A model generated the notes under the pieces. The model was not told the DNA's origin. It was given only the letters and a program-made list of their open reading frames with translations, and made no database searches. Positions 7,505-16,238 of a DNA stretch of 45,968 bases are shown here, in pieces (the first letter of the stretch is position 1; each line of letters starts with the position of its first letter). This DNA comes from Acinetobacter sp. Lineage in GTDB: Bacteria > Pseudomonadota > Gammaproteobacteria > Pseudomonadales > Moraxellaceae. Location: NCBI GenBank assembly GCA_030152275.1, contig JASLHF010000241.1, positions 1 to 45,968 of the forward strand, written 5' to 3'. Position numbers and translations under genes: made by a program.

Positions 7505-7879
7505 CTATAAACCAGCTTCATATTCTGCGCTGCTTAGAAGCTTTTCTACATCTGCCATATTGTCTGGCTTAATTTTATAAATCCAGCCTTTGCTATATGG
7601 GGCGTCGTTGACAAAATCAGGGTCATCTTCTAGGTCTGGATTTACTTCAACCACCGTGCCCGATACAGGCGCATGAATATCAGATGCAGTTTTCACTGAT
7701 TCAACCACACCTGCTTGTTCGCCAGCAGTAATGTGTTGGCCTACATCAGGCGCTTCTACATAAACTAAGTCACCTAAAGCATCTTGAGCATGATCAGAAA
7801 TACCGGTTACCACTAGGTCACCTTCAATTCGTACCCATTCATGTGTACTTGCATATTTCAAGTCTGAAGGATGATTCAT
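7505..7879 (-). CDS. gcvH: Glycine cleavage system H protein
   Basis: A small lipoyl-carrier protein of the glycine cleavage complex. It shuttles the aminomethyl group between the P, T and L proteins. The 124 residues match the family length, and the lipoylation site is Lys63 in VVESVKTASDI, with the conserved HEW near residue 13. AAGGAGTTATCA precedes the ATG. No gcvT or gcvP is adjacent, so the gene is separated from its partners; it is also a donor for lipoylation of other enzymes. Its own terminator follows. Confidence 0.95.
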   Translation of the reverse strand: MNHPSDLKYASTHEWVRIEGDLVVTGISDHAQDALGDLVYVEAPDVGQHITAGEQAGVVESVKTASDIHAPVSGTVVEVNPDLEDDPDFVNDAPYSKGWIYKIKPDNMADVEKLLSSAEYEAGL

Positions 7880-7951
7880 TGATAACTCCTTAAATCCATT
7901 AAATTCATTTTTGGCATGATTTATACATGCTTTTTGCTTAAAACGAAAGTC

Positions 7952-8980
7952 TTATAAGTATGGATCTTTACGCCAATTGCTCGGGCTGCGTCCGCTCCAG
8001 CGTTTAAATGCGCGGCTGAAGTTTGCGACATCGCTATAACCTAGTTCATCGGCAATCTGTTCAAGAGTGAAATCTGTACGGGACAGCAAAGAAGTTGCAT
8101 GCCGGTAACGAACTTCATCGACCAGCGTTGAAAAAGAGGTGCTTTCAGCTGCTAACTGCCGTTTTAGTGTACGGTCGGACATGTGCAAACGTTCTGCAAC
8201 AGCTTCGATGCTTAAATAATGCTGCTCAGAATTGGTTAAAATGTCACGAACACGCATTGCAAGACGGTGGCGCTCGCCCAAGGCGGAAAGCTCGGTTTCA
8301 CATTGGTTGATTGCAATTTGGCTGGCAATTGGGTCGGCATGTACCAGCTTATTGCTTAGGTATTGTTTATCAAAGCTTAAAATTAAATGTGGCTGGTCAA
8401 AACGAAACTGGTGATGCGGGAATTTAGCCATGAATCGTTCAAAACCTTCCGGTTTAGGAAAATCAAAATCGATATCACCAGAGGCATAGTTAATGCCAGT
8501 TATGGCTTTAGACATACTGATCAGGCCAAAAATCAACGCAATTGAAATTTCTGTACGCAATGGTTCCAGCATAATATCGGTTTTAAGCTGTACTGTAGCT
8601 TTATTGCCGAAAGTGGAAAAAAATAGCTGTAAAAAAGGCATACGCAGCTGAATAAAGCGGTTGGCCAGCATTAATGCATCTGTAATATCTTTGGCTGTCA
8701 TAATGGCATAACCAATGAAGCCATGAATTGAAATGCGCATTTGTGTACCGAGGTGGTAGCCGAGAGTGGGTTCTCCAGTGAGTTTTAGCGCATGCTGCAC
8801 AAGCTCATTTGCGATAGGGGTCGGGATGCGAAAATCCGGATCAGCCAGCTGTTCACTGTTTAAGTTGAAAGGGTTAAATAAGGTTTCATCGCTATAGCCC
8901 CAACGGGATACAACATCTAAAAGCAACAAGCCATAAACGCCAGGAATGCCTTGGTCTTGACGTAAAGAAGATATTTTCAT
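7952..8980 (-). CDS. AraC-family transcriptional regulator with N-terminal ligand domain
   Basis: A 342-residue regulator. The N-terminal two thirds resemble the arabinose-binding-like domain of OruR/MmsR-type AraC proteins. The C-terminal about 90 residues hold two helix-turn-helix motifs (LSIEAVAERLHMSDRTLKRQL, then FTLEQIADELGYSDVANFSRAFKRWSG, split here only for reading). I chose the internal ATG at 8980 (MKISSLRQDQG): the longer frame to 9109 adds 43 residues with no family-like sequence and runs into the promoter region. The ATG has no strong ribosome site. The neighbour upstream on the same strand is a MaoC hydratase, so it may control acyl-CoA or related metabolism; the target is unknown. 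Confidence 0.8.
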   Translation of the reverse strand: MKISSLRQDQGIPGVYGLLLLDVVSRWGYSDETLFNPFNLNSEQLADPDFRIPTPIANELVQHALKLTGEPTLGYHLGTQMRISIHGFIGYAIMTAKDITDALMLANRFIQLRMPFLQLFFSTFGNKATVQLKTDIMLEPLRTEISIALIFGLISMSKAITGINYASGDIDFDFPKPEGFERFMAKFPHHQFRFDQPHLILSFDKQYLSNKLVHADPIASQIAINQCETELSALGERHRLAMRVRDILTNSEQHYLSIEAVAERLHMSDRTLKRQLAAESTSFSTLVDEVRYRHATSLLSRTDFTLEQIADELGYSDVANFSRAFKRWSGRSPSNWRKDPYL

Positions 8981-9164
8981 GCGCGATCCATTGCAAGCTT
9001 TATGTTTTTCTATTTTTCCAAAATTATCGAAACTATATTGACATGAAAAAATATCTTCGACTATTAAAATTGTTGGACAATCAGTTCTTAGCTGAAAGCT
9101 CAGGCGCAAGTGTCAGTTAAAATTGCTTCAGCAATGGTCTTTCTGTAATTCTTGCGCATGCAGC

Positions 9165-9608
9165 TTAGGAAACATTTTTCTTAAAGACGATAATTTTAGT
9201 GGTTGAAATAAACAGCACATCACCATATTGATTTAATGCTTGTGTTACATAAGTCACGATGGCGCGGTCAGTTTTACTTTTGGATGGTGTAATGGCGGCA
9301 ATTTCTACTTCAACATGCAGCATGTCTCCAGGACGAGTTGGACGTGGCCACCGCAGGCTGGATTCAGAGCCTACTAATCCATTGGCTACGGGAAAACATT
9401 CAGTCCATAAGCGCATCGTAACCGCTGCAGTATGCCAGCCGCTGGCAGCGAGTCCTTGAAAAATAGGGTGTTCTCGTGCTTGATCTTCATCTAAATGAAA
9501 TGGCTGCGGATCATAAGCTTGAGCAAATTGCTTAATTTCTTGCAAGGTCATTTCATATTCACGGCTGATAAAGCGGTCTCCGACTTTAATATCTTCCAAA
9601 TACAGCAT
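9165..9608 (-). CDS. MaoC-like hot-dog hydratase
   Basis: A 147-residue single hot-dog domain of the MaoC/(R)-specific enoyl-CoA hydratase family, expected to hydrate trans-2-enoyl-CoA thioesters in the cytoplasm. The catalytic pair is visible as Asp33 and His38 in YDPQPFHLD, followed by the usual QGLAASGWHTAA segment. AGGGAAAGTGAAA precedes the ATG closely. It sits 184 bp upstream of the AraC gene on the same strand. No other beta-oxidation gene is adjacent, so the substrate is open. The reverse strand has no better frame. Confidence 0.82.
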   Translation of the reverse strand: MLYLEDIKVGDRFISREYEMTLQEIKQFAQAYDPQPFHLDEDQAREHPIFQGLAASGWHTAAVTMRLWTECFPVANGLVGSESSLRWPRPTRPGDMLHVEVEIAAITPSKSKTDRAIVTYVTQALNQYGDVLFISTTKIIVFKKNVS

Positions 9609-9737
9609 ATTTTCACTTTCCCTCGTTCAAATGTTTAGCTGTTCAAGCTAGTTTTGTGATATTTCTAGTCCAATCATTTATATTCAATGACTTAAAGAGT
9701 TGATAGAAGTACTATCGCTCTGCCTATCGCATATTGT

Positions 9738-11597
9738 TTAGATAGCTCCATCTTCATTTGGCTGTACGGTAGGCTGTTCTATGAGAAAACCGCCAGTTTG
9801 GCGCTGCCATAAATGCGCATAAATACCGTTCAAAGCAACCAGCTCATCATGCGTACCTTGTTCTGCGATACGGCCTTGGTCTAATACAATAAGCCTGTCC
9901 ATTTGCGCAATTGTGGATAAGCGGTGTGCAATCGCGATTACGGTTTTATCCTGCATCAGCTCGTTTAGACTAGACTGAATAGCGGCTTCTACTTCAGAAT
10001 CCAGTGCACTGGTGGCTTCATCTAAAATTAAAATAGGCGCATCTTTTAAAAATACCCGTGCAATCGCAATCCGCTGACGCTGTCCGCCGGAAAGTTTCAC
10101 TCCGCGTTCACCGACAAATGCGTCATAACCCGTTTTTCCACGCAAATCTGTTAACTGCGGAATAAACTCATCAGCTTCTGCTTTTTGCACAGCAGCATAC
10201 ATGTCCTCATCACTTGCATCTGGGCGTCCATATTTAATATTTTCAGCAACGGTACGGTGCAGTAATGAAGTATCCTGTGTCACCAGTGCAATATTGCGTC
10301 TTAAGCTGTCTTGAGTGACATCTTCAATGTTTTGCCCATCAATTAAAATACGGCCCTGATTAAGCGTGTAAAAATGCAGCAGCAACTGGATCAGTGTTGA
10401 TTTTCCAGCGCCAGAACGGCCTACAATGCCAATTTTCTCGCCTGGGCGGATAGTTAAATTTAAGGAATCAATCACATTTTTGCTGTTATAAGCAAAGGTG
10501 ACATTTTCAAATTTAATCTCTCCATGCGGCACCTGCAGTACTTTTGCATCTGCTTTGTCTTGAATGCTGATTGGGCGGCCTAATGTTTTCATGCCGTCTT
10601 GAATGGTGCCGATATTTTCGAATAGGGCAGATGTTTGCCACATAATAAATTCTGCGACACTGCTGAGTTTTAAAATCATGGCGGTAGCCGCGGCAATTAC
10701 ACCTAATTCTGCTTGTCCCTGCAGCCATAAATAGATCGCGGTGCCAATTACTCCACCGTACAGCACAATATTTAACAGACTGATGCTAATAGAGTAACGT
10801 GCACCTAAACGCATTTGCTTATAGACGGTAACCATAAACAGCTGCATGGAGTTTTTGGCATACTGGCTTTCCCGGCCAGCATGGGCAAAGAGCTTCACGG
10901 TTTGTATATTTGTGTAGGCGTCTGTGACACGTCCAGTCATAACCGCACGGGCGTCTGCTTGTTCATTCGAAATTTTGCTTAAGCGAGGAATAAAGTAGCT
11001 GGCTGAACCAATAAACAGAACCAGCCAAAGCAGGAGCGGAATCAGCAGCAATGGTGAAATTGCGGCAAATACGAAACTTACGGTGATGAAGTAAATCAGG
11101 ACATAGGCCAGCATATCACCCAAAATAATCCAAAACTCACGTACGGCTAATGCCGTTTGCATTACTTTTGCAGACAGGCGCCCAGCAAAATCGTTATGAA
11201 AAAAGTCTAGACTCTGCTGTAAGAGCAGGTTGTGAAAACGCCAGCGCAGGCGCATCGGAAAGCTGCTGTATAGAATTTGGTGTTTGACTATGGTTTGCAG
11301 GCTGGCAAAAAATACATTCGCCAATAAAATGCAGCATAAGATAGTTAAGTTCTGACTATGATTTTGCAGAAAATTATCCGGTTGGCTTTGACTTAGCCAA
11401 TTGACCAAATCGCCGATTTTTGCATACAAAAAAGCTTCAAAACTGGCTGCGCCTGCTGTGCAAATGATTAGCAATAATAGATAGCGTTTAACACCGCTGG
11501 CTGCTTGCCAGACAAAAGCAAAGAATGTTGTCGGGAGCGGACGTGTTAAATCCTTTTCAGGATAGGCGTCGACGAGTTTTTCAAACCATTTGAGCAT
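9738..11597 (-). CDS. Exporter-type ABC transporter, fused permease and ATPase
   Basis: A 619-residue half-transporter of the MsbA/multidrug type, expected to dimerise in the inner membrane. About six membrane helices (residues 35-310) precede an ATPase domain with Walker A GRSGAGKST, signature LSGGQRQR, Walker B ILILDEATSALD and switch His in AHRLST. I chose the ATG at 11597 (MLKWFEKLVDAYPEKD); an in-frame TTG at 11648 would add 17 residues that do not look family-like. Neither start has a strong ribosome site. It follows the diguanylate cyclase by 89 bp on the same strand. Substrate unknown; lipid and drug export are both possible. Confidence 0.85.
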   Translation of the reverse strand: MLKWFEKLVDAYPEKDLTRPLPTTFFAFVWQAASGVKRYLLLLIICTAGAASFEAFLYAKIGDLVNWLSQSQPDNFLQNHSQNLTILCCILLANVFFASLQTIVKHQILYSSFPMRLRWRFHNLLLQQSLDFFHNDFAGRLSAKVMQTALAVREFWIILGDMLAYVLIYFITVSFVFAAISPLLLIPLLLWLVLFIGSASYFIPRLSKISNEQADARAVMTGRVTDAYTNIQTVKLFAHAGRESQYAKNSMQLFMVTVYKQMRLGARYSISISLLNIVLYGGVIGTAIYLWLQGQAELGVIAAATAMILKLSSVAEFIMWQTSALFENIGTIQDGMKTLGRPISIQDKADAKVLQVPHGEIKFENVTFAYNSKNVIDSLNLTIRPGEKIGIVGRSGAGKSTLIQLLLHFYTLNQGRILIDGQNIEDVTQDSLRRNIALVTQDTSLLHRTVAENIKYGRPDASDEDMYAAVQKAEADEFIPQLTDLRGKTGYDAFVGERGVKLSGGQRQRIAIARVFLKDAPILILDEATSALDSEVEAAIQSSLNELMQDKTVIAIAHRLSTIAQMDRLIVLDQGRIAEQGTHDELVALNGIYAHLWQRQTGGFLIEQPTVQPNEDGAI

Positions 11598-11686
11598 GCA
11601 GGCAACCAGAAAATTGAATGTACTTGATCTATGCTGATATTGGATCAAAGTGTATCGGATTCTGGCATGTTAAACCATGCTGTTTT

Positions 11687-12979
11687 TTACAGCGTTTCTC
11701 GCAGCGGCTGACTGCAGTGCTGCATTTCGTCAAAATGAATCACTTGATTGCGGCCTAAGCGTTTGGCTTCATACAGAGCAATGTCTGCCTGTTTTATGAG
11801 CTGATTAATATTGAGTTTGCCATTTTTAGACAGGGCAACGCCGACGGAAATAGTAAATTTTAGCTGTGGGTGCAAGCGAGACATATGATAATTCTGCATT
11901 TTCTGTCTTAAACGCTCCGCAATTTTGATTGCGTCATTGGCGCTGGTATGGGGCAGAAGGGCAATAAATTCTTCCCCGCCAAAACGTGCGAGCATGTCAT
12001 AAAACCGCATTTCTGTACGGGCAATCGCTGCAATGGCGCACAGGACCTGATCACCAATATCATGCCCATATTGATCATTAATGTTTTTAAACAGGTCGAC
12101 ATCAAAAATTAGCAAACTGATGCTATCTGTTTTGGCTGCGGCCTGGATGGTTCGATCGGCGGCATAGAGAAATTGGCGCCGATTGCTTAGCTGGGTGAGT
12201 TCATCCGTATGCGCAAGTTTTTTTAGGGTATGGTAATTCCAGTCGTCCAGCAGGGCTCTTAAAAAATTTTTGCGTGAATTGAGTGTATTATTCCAGCAAA
12301 TATAAATACTAAAAGCTAAAATTGGCACATAAACCATCAGAAAAATAACAAAGTTATGCAGTTCATTTAAGCGCCAAGCGCCAAAAAAGATAGCCGCTGT
12401 TATGAGACAGGAGGTGATGAGTGATGGGCGAAAATGGACCTGTATACATAAGTTGCCCAGTACAATAAAAATAACTGCAGCATATTGGTACAGCAGTACA
12501 GCTGAGCTTGCAGATTGCAGCAAAATTTCAAACCACAGAATTGCTGATAAACACGTAGACAAAGGTAAAATCAGATCAAGCATCTGAATATTTTTAATGT
12601 ATTTGAACAGCAATATATTTAAAGAAAAAGCAAAAATAATGCTAATAACACGGATACTGCCGGACAGAATGCTTACATCCGGAATAATAAAACTGTCAGC
12701 CCAAAAATAAATTAAAAATGCAAGCTGCGCTAAACAATTGACCTGCAGCAAGTATTGTTTTTGCTGAATATATTGGAAGTCATGATAGGCTTGTTTAAAT
12801 TTTTTGGGGATGCAAGCGATTGGATGACTTAGCGCTTTTTCTATCATTTCCCGGCTGGATATATCGCAGTGTTCAGCGCGAATTAGGTTGTACCTAACCG
12901 GCGAATGATTCATAGAATCAAGTAAAATCTCAGAAGGCGTTACAGCTGTTTTTTTTGAACGCTGAGGGATGCATTCCAT
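11687..12979 (-). CDS. Membrane-bound diguanylate cyclase (GGDEF)
   Basis: Makes cyclic di-GMP from two GTP. The 430-residue protein has a cytoplasmic N-terminus of about 85 residues, five or six membrane helices (about 85-240) and a C-terminal GGDEF domain (about 258-420). The active loop is intact as GGEEF. An inhibitory I-site RFYD lies five residues before it, so product inhibition is expected. There is no EAL domain. The ATG at 12979 lies 5 nt after AGGAGG; a GTG 6 bp earlier overlaps that site and is rejected. The membrane part is of the MASE-like integral sensory type, signal unknown. It is preceded by a long AT-rich spacer that should hold its promoter. Confidence 0.88.
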   Translation of the reverse strand: MECIPQRSKKTAVTPSEILLDSMNHSPVRYNLIRAEHCDISSREMIEKALSHPIACIPKKFKQAYHDFQYIQQKQYLLQVNCLAQLAFLIYFWADSFIIPDVSILSGSIRVISIIFAFSLNILLFKYIKNIQMLDLILPLSTCLSAILWFEILLQSASSAVLLYQYAAVIFIVLGNLCIQVHFRPSLITSCLITAAIFFGAWRLNELHNFVIFLMVYVPILAFSIYICWNNTLNSRKNFLRALLDDWNYHTLKKLAHTDELTQLSNRRQFLYAADRTIQAAAKTDSISLLIFDVDLFKNINDQYGHDIGDQVLCAIAAIARTEMRFYDMLARFGGEEFIALLPHTSANDAIKIAERLRQKMQNYHMSRLHPQLKFTISVGVALSKNGKLNINQLIKQADIALYEAKRLGRNQVIHFDEMQHCSQPLRETL

Positions 12980-13500
12980 GCTCACCTCCTTATTTTGGGT
13001 TTATTATGTGATTTAATTCACAAATCTTATATGAATTAATAGGCTCTTGTATACGCTTTGTACTTCAAGTTTTGATGGTTTTTACAATTTATTCATATTT
13101 TGTTGCATATTTATGGCTTTTTAGCCAAGTATTTTAGAAAAATAGTCAATTCATCTCGCAAAGAAAACAGTAATGAAAATTCAGCCTATTTTAAAATTTC
13201 TATTTATGGCAGTTATATGGATCAGCGTTTAATGAGTTGATCCTATAATTAGTTTTTTTGGGGTATATGCACTTCAAAAAGGGTTAATTAATCAGTCATA
13301 ACCGGTCATCTAAGCTTAAATTCTTAATTTTAAAATGGCTGAAATTTTTTAGGCAGCATTCTCTGTTTGTTGCAGTCATAAGGAATATATAAAGTTTTTG
13401 CAATGTTTTTTAACGCAGTCACATATTCTAATGTTGCTTGCTACAGCGATAGTTGCAGTAGATCTGTGTATATAGCGCGCAAACACCAATACGGGATGGA
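12980..13500. other. Intergenic region, no gene seen
   Basis: About 500 AT-rich bases between the diguanylate cyclase promoter side and the end of the DUF2058 gene. A short inverted repeat (GGATCA...TTGATCC, near 13217-13242) is visible. No reading frame is convincing. Confidence 0.5.
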
Positions 13501-13526
13501 AAAAAGCTCCTTAAAAGGAGCTTTTT
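13501..13526. terminator. Bidirectional terminator after the DUF2058 gene
   Basis: AAAAAGCTCCTT (13501-13512) is complementary to AAGGAGCTTTTT (13515-13526). It lies 56 bp past the stop of the minus-strand DUF2058 gene and should close the sstT operon. Confidence 0.85.
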
Positions 13527-13581
13527 CGGGGTATGACTAAAGTACGCTGGTATGTTATTTAAAAAATAAGGCTTTGGTGAA

Positions 13582-14118
13582 TTACCACATCAGATCATCT
13601 GGAATGACATAAGCTGCATATGGGTCTTCTTCATCTGTGGTTTGTTCATTCTGTTCAGAATTATTTACGATGATAAAGCCTTCCATTTTGGTATTAATGC
13701 GTTCAGCCAATGCTTTTGGCAAAAAGGCATAGCTGTCATTTTCTTTAGCAATGACTAAGCTTCCGGCCACAAGCGCATTATAAATCTGCTGATTGATATA
13801 AACCTTTTTAACTTTACTCTCATCAATAAATTGATAGCTAACATCACCGTCAGTATTGCGGATTTTATGCTGTCCAATCATTTGTACAATGGAAGCTCTG
13901 AGCTCTTTTTCATGCAAGACAGCCTTTTTTTCTTGCTCAATGGCATGATCACGTGCTTGTTTTTGCTGGTGATCTTGTGCAATTTTAGCTTTTATTTCAG
14001 CTTCGCTGCTTTGGCCTGTACGCTGTTCATGCACTGCCTGTTTTGACAATTTTTTTGCTTTTTTGTTATCGACCAAACCCGCTTTTAACAGCTGTGCCTG
14101 TAATGCATTTTTAACCAT
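13582..14118 (-). CDS. DUF2058 (YaiL-like) nucleoprotein/polysaccharide-associated protein
   Basis: A 178-residue soluble protein that I recognise as the DUF2058 family (E. coli YaiL). The diagnostic features are the N-terminal ALQAQLLKAGLVDNKKAKK, a Lys/Gln/Glu-rich helical stretch (about 20-75) likely to form a coiled coil, and the C-terminal DEEDPYAAYVIPDDLMW. Biochemical function is not established for the family. I chose the ATG at 14118 (MVKNALQAQ), which aligns with YaiL; the frame is open 22 codons further upstream, overlapping the end of the DUF1275 gene. Fourteen bases separate it from that gene, so the two are probably cotranscribed. Confidence 0.85.
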   Translation of the reverse strand: MVKNALQAQLLKAGLVDNKKAKKLSKQAVHEQRTGQSSEAEIKAKIAQDHQQKQARDHAIEQEKKAVLHEKELRASIVQMIGQHKIRNTDGDVSYQFIDESKVKKVYINQQIYNALVAGSLVIAKENDSYAFLPKALAERINTKMEGFIIVNNSEQNEQTTDEEDPYAAYVIPDDLMW

Positions 14119-14132
14119 AAGATATTCCAAAA

Positions 14133-14807
14133 TTAATTTTGACGTTGCCGATAACGTAAATAAATTACCCAATATGCAGCGCATAGTATAAGGCTAAACA
14201 CTGCAGGTAAAAGAAATGAGTCTAATTTTAATAAAGGATAAATTACGCTGGCAATAAGCCCGCCTATAAAAAATCCAATTAAAATGAATAAATGAAGTAT
14301 CACCCTGCGACGGTCTACATGCAGCCCGCGCGCGCGGTAACCCAACGCAAGCCCGAGATCGGTCAATACTCCGGATAAATGTGTAGTGCGGATAATGGTG
14401 CCTTTATAGTGACTGACCATTGCGTTTTGGACACCCATAGCCACGCATGCCCAAAGTAAGGCATAACGGGGGAAATAAGGTAAAAAAGCCCAGCATAAAA
14501 AGATGAAGAAAGCGACAAGGCTAAGCGGTATGCCGTAGAGCCGGCCTAAACTGAAATTGCTGCTGCCTAAAATAAGCCCGCTGTAAAAAGAGCCAAGCAC
14601 ATAAGAAACAGTCACGCAAAGCAGAAAAAGTATGGCAGAAGGCTGCCAATGTACAACAGCTAAGGCCAGCATGCTGACATTTCCCGTCATATGTGAGACG
14701 GACTGGTGCAGTACGGTGACCAGTCCGAGCACATTGATCATACCCGCATTGACTGCGAGTAAGAAGGCACCCAATTGAACCCATAGGGGCAAAGTATTAA
14801 ATGGCAT
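14133..14807 (-). CDS. DUF1275 (YoaK-like) membrane protein
   Basis: A 224-residue inner-membrane protein with about six hydrophobic helices. It matches the DUF1275/YoaK family by the N-terminal AGMINVLGLVTVL and SVSHMTGNVSMLA and the central GVQNAMVSHYKGTIIRTTHLSG-type motif (here in two parts). Function in the family is unknown. The gene starts 36 bp after the sstT stop and ends 14 bp before DUF2058, suggesting an sstT-DUF1275-DUF2058 operon. Confidence 0.85.
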   Translation of the reverse strand: MPFNTLPLWVQLGAFLLAVNAGMINVLGLVTVLHQSVSHMTGNVSMLALAVVHWQPSAILFLLCVTVSYVLGSFYSGLILGSSNFSLGRLYGIPLSLVAFFIFLCWAFLPYFPRYALLWACVAMGVQNAMVSHYKGTIIRTTHLSGVLTDLGLALGYRARGLHVDRRRVILHLFILIGFFIGGLIASVIYPLLKLDSFLLPAVFSLILCAAYWVIYLRYRQRQN

Positions 14808-14843
14808 AATGCATTGAATAATAAGTATACAGTTTAAGGTATC

Positions 14844-16040
14844 TTATCTTAACCCGCGGTCTACGGCAGCTGTAAATAACACATCAGTCGAAGAGTTTAA
14901 TGCAGTTTCTGTTGAATCCTGTAAAACGCTGATGACCATGCCAATGGCGACAACTTGCATTGCAATGTCTGAAGAAATGCCAAAGAGACCGCAAGCAACA
15001 GGAATCAGCAGCAGTGAACCGCCGGCTACCCCTGATGCGCCGCAAGCAGAAATAGTCGCCACCACCGATAAAATCAGCATAGTGGTAAAGTCTGCAGAAA
15101 TACCCAGTGTATTAACTGTTGCCAGTGTTAACACCGTAATTGTGACCGAAGCGCCAGCCATATTTACTGTTGCACCCAACGGAATTGCAACACTTGCAGT
15201 AGATTCTGCCACGCCTAAACGTTTGGCTAAATCTAAGTTAACTGGAATATTGGCAGCTGAGCTTCTGGTAAAAAATGCTGTAATGCCGCTTTCGCGTAAG
15301 CATTGAAATACCAGCGGATATGGATTGGCGCGGGTCATTACGGCAACCATAAGCGGGTTAATCACCAGCGCAACAAACAGCATTGTGCCTAGTAATACTG
15401 CCAGCAAATGCGCATAGCTTTGAAGTGTGCTTAAGCCTGCTTCAGCAAACGTTACCGCAACCAGACCGAAAATACCCACTGGCGCAAAACTGATCACAAG
15501 GCGAATCACTCTATTCACCGCTTCGGCAGTATCGGATAAAAAAGTTTTGGTTTGATCTGATGCATGCCGGAATGCAACGCCCATAGCGATCGCCCATGCT
15601 AAAATACCAATAAAATTAGCTTCGCTAATGGCTGTTACAGGGTTTGCTAAGAAGCTGAGCAGCAGGTTTTTAAGGATTTCGGCTAGACTTCCTGGAGGGC
15701 TAAGTTCCGCTTGCATTGGTACATCTAAAAATAATTTACTTGGAAAGAGGACACTCGAAATTACTGAACTAAGTGCAGCAAAAAACATACCTAATGCATA
15801 CATCAACATGATGGGTTTGATATAGGCATTGCTGCTGCCAACTTTAAAATTTGCAATTGATGAAAGAACCAATACAAATACAAGAATTGGAGCAACCGAT
15901 TTAAGGGCTTTAATAAATAAATCGCCCAGCAGGCTTAAATACGGGGCCGCGTTTGGAAACAGGGAAGCAACCAATACGCCTAGAATAATGGCGATAATAA
16001 TTCGGGTTACCAAACTCAAACGCGCAAAAGCTGAAAACAT
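14844..16040 (-). CDS. sstT: Serine/threonine:Na+ symporter
   Basis: A dicarboxylate/amino acid:cation symporter (DAACS) family protein of 398 residues in the inner membrane. It couples Na+ entry to serine and threonine uptake. The sequence carries the SstT-type N-terminus (LVTRIIIAIILGVLVA), the serine-rich re-entrant segment (FFTRSSAANIPVN) and the second one near ATVNMAGASVTITVLTLA. About eight membrane helices are visible. The upstream leader contains a short hairpin (TTGTCA 16065-16070 on the minus strand with TGACAA at 16050-16055) close to the start codon. First gene of a probable three-gene operon. Confidence 0.9.
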   Translation of the reverse strand: MFSAFARLSLVTRIIIAIILGVLVASLFPNAAPYLSLLGDLFIKALKSVAPILVFVLVLSSIANFKVGSSNAYIKPIMLMYALGMFFAALSSVISSVLFPSKLFLDVPMQAELSPPGSLAEILKNLLLSFLANPVTAISEANFIGILAWAIAMGVAFRHASDQTKTFLSDTAEAVNRVIRLVISFAPVGIFGLVAVTFAEAGLSTLQSYAHLLAVLLGTMLFVALVINPLMVAVMTRANPYPLVFQCLRESGITAFFTRSSAANIPVNLDLAKRLGVAESTASVAIPLGATVNMAGASVTITVLTLATVNTLGISADFTTMLILSVVATISACGASGVAGGSLLLIPVACGLFGISSDIAMQVVAIGMVISVLQDSTETALNSSTDVLFTAAVDRGLR

Positions 16041-16077
16041 AGGAGAGCCTTGTCAGAATTACGGTGACAAAATGTTG

Positions 16078-16155
16078 AAAATAAGCACAATATCTTATAC
16101 CGAAAATCTTTCGCTCTAGTGAAAATTTTTGATATAAAAATTAAGTGCTTATTTT
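16078..16155. repeat. Long inverted repeat between sstT and the SulP gene
   Basis: AAAATAAGCAC (16078-16088) and GTGCTTATTTT (16145-16155) are perfect 11-bp inverted arms, with an inner ATATC/GATAT pair. The 56-bp interior must contain the sstT promoter region. It also lies 84 bp past the SulP stop and could work as a loose terminator or as a paired operator. Confidence 0.6.
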
Positions 16156-16238
16156 ACAATTGAAAAAAAGTAAAGTTAAAGTGGGAAATGGTGACTCATA
16201 ATTAAATTCCCAGCTTGATTTACACGAAAAAATATCAC

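Noticed and set aside
8981..9109. N-terminal extension of the AraC regulator
   Set aside because: The 43 extra residues do not look like the family and lie in the likely promoter; the internal ATG gives the usual length.
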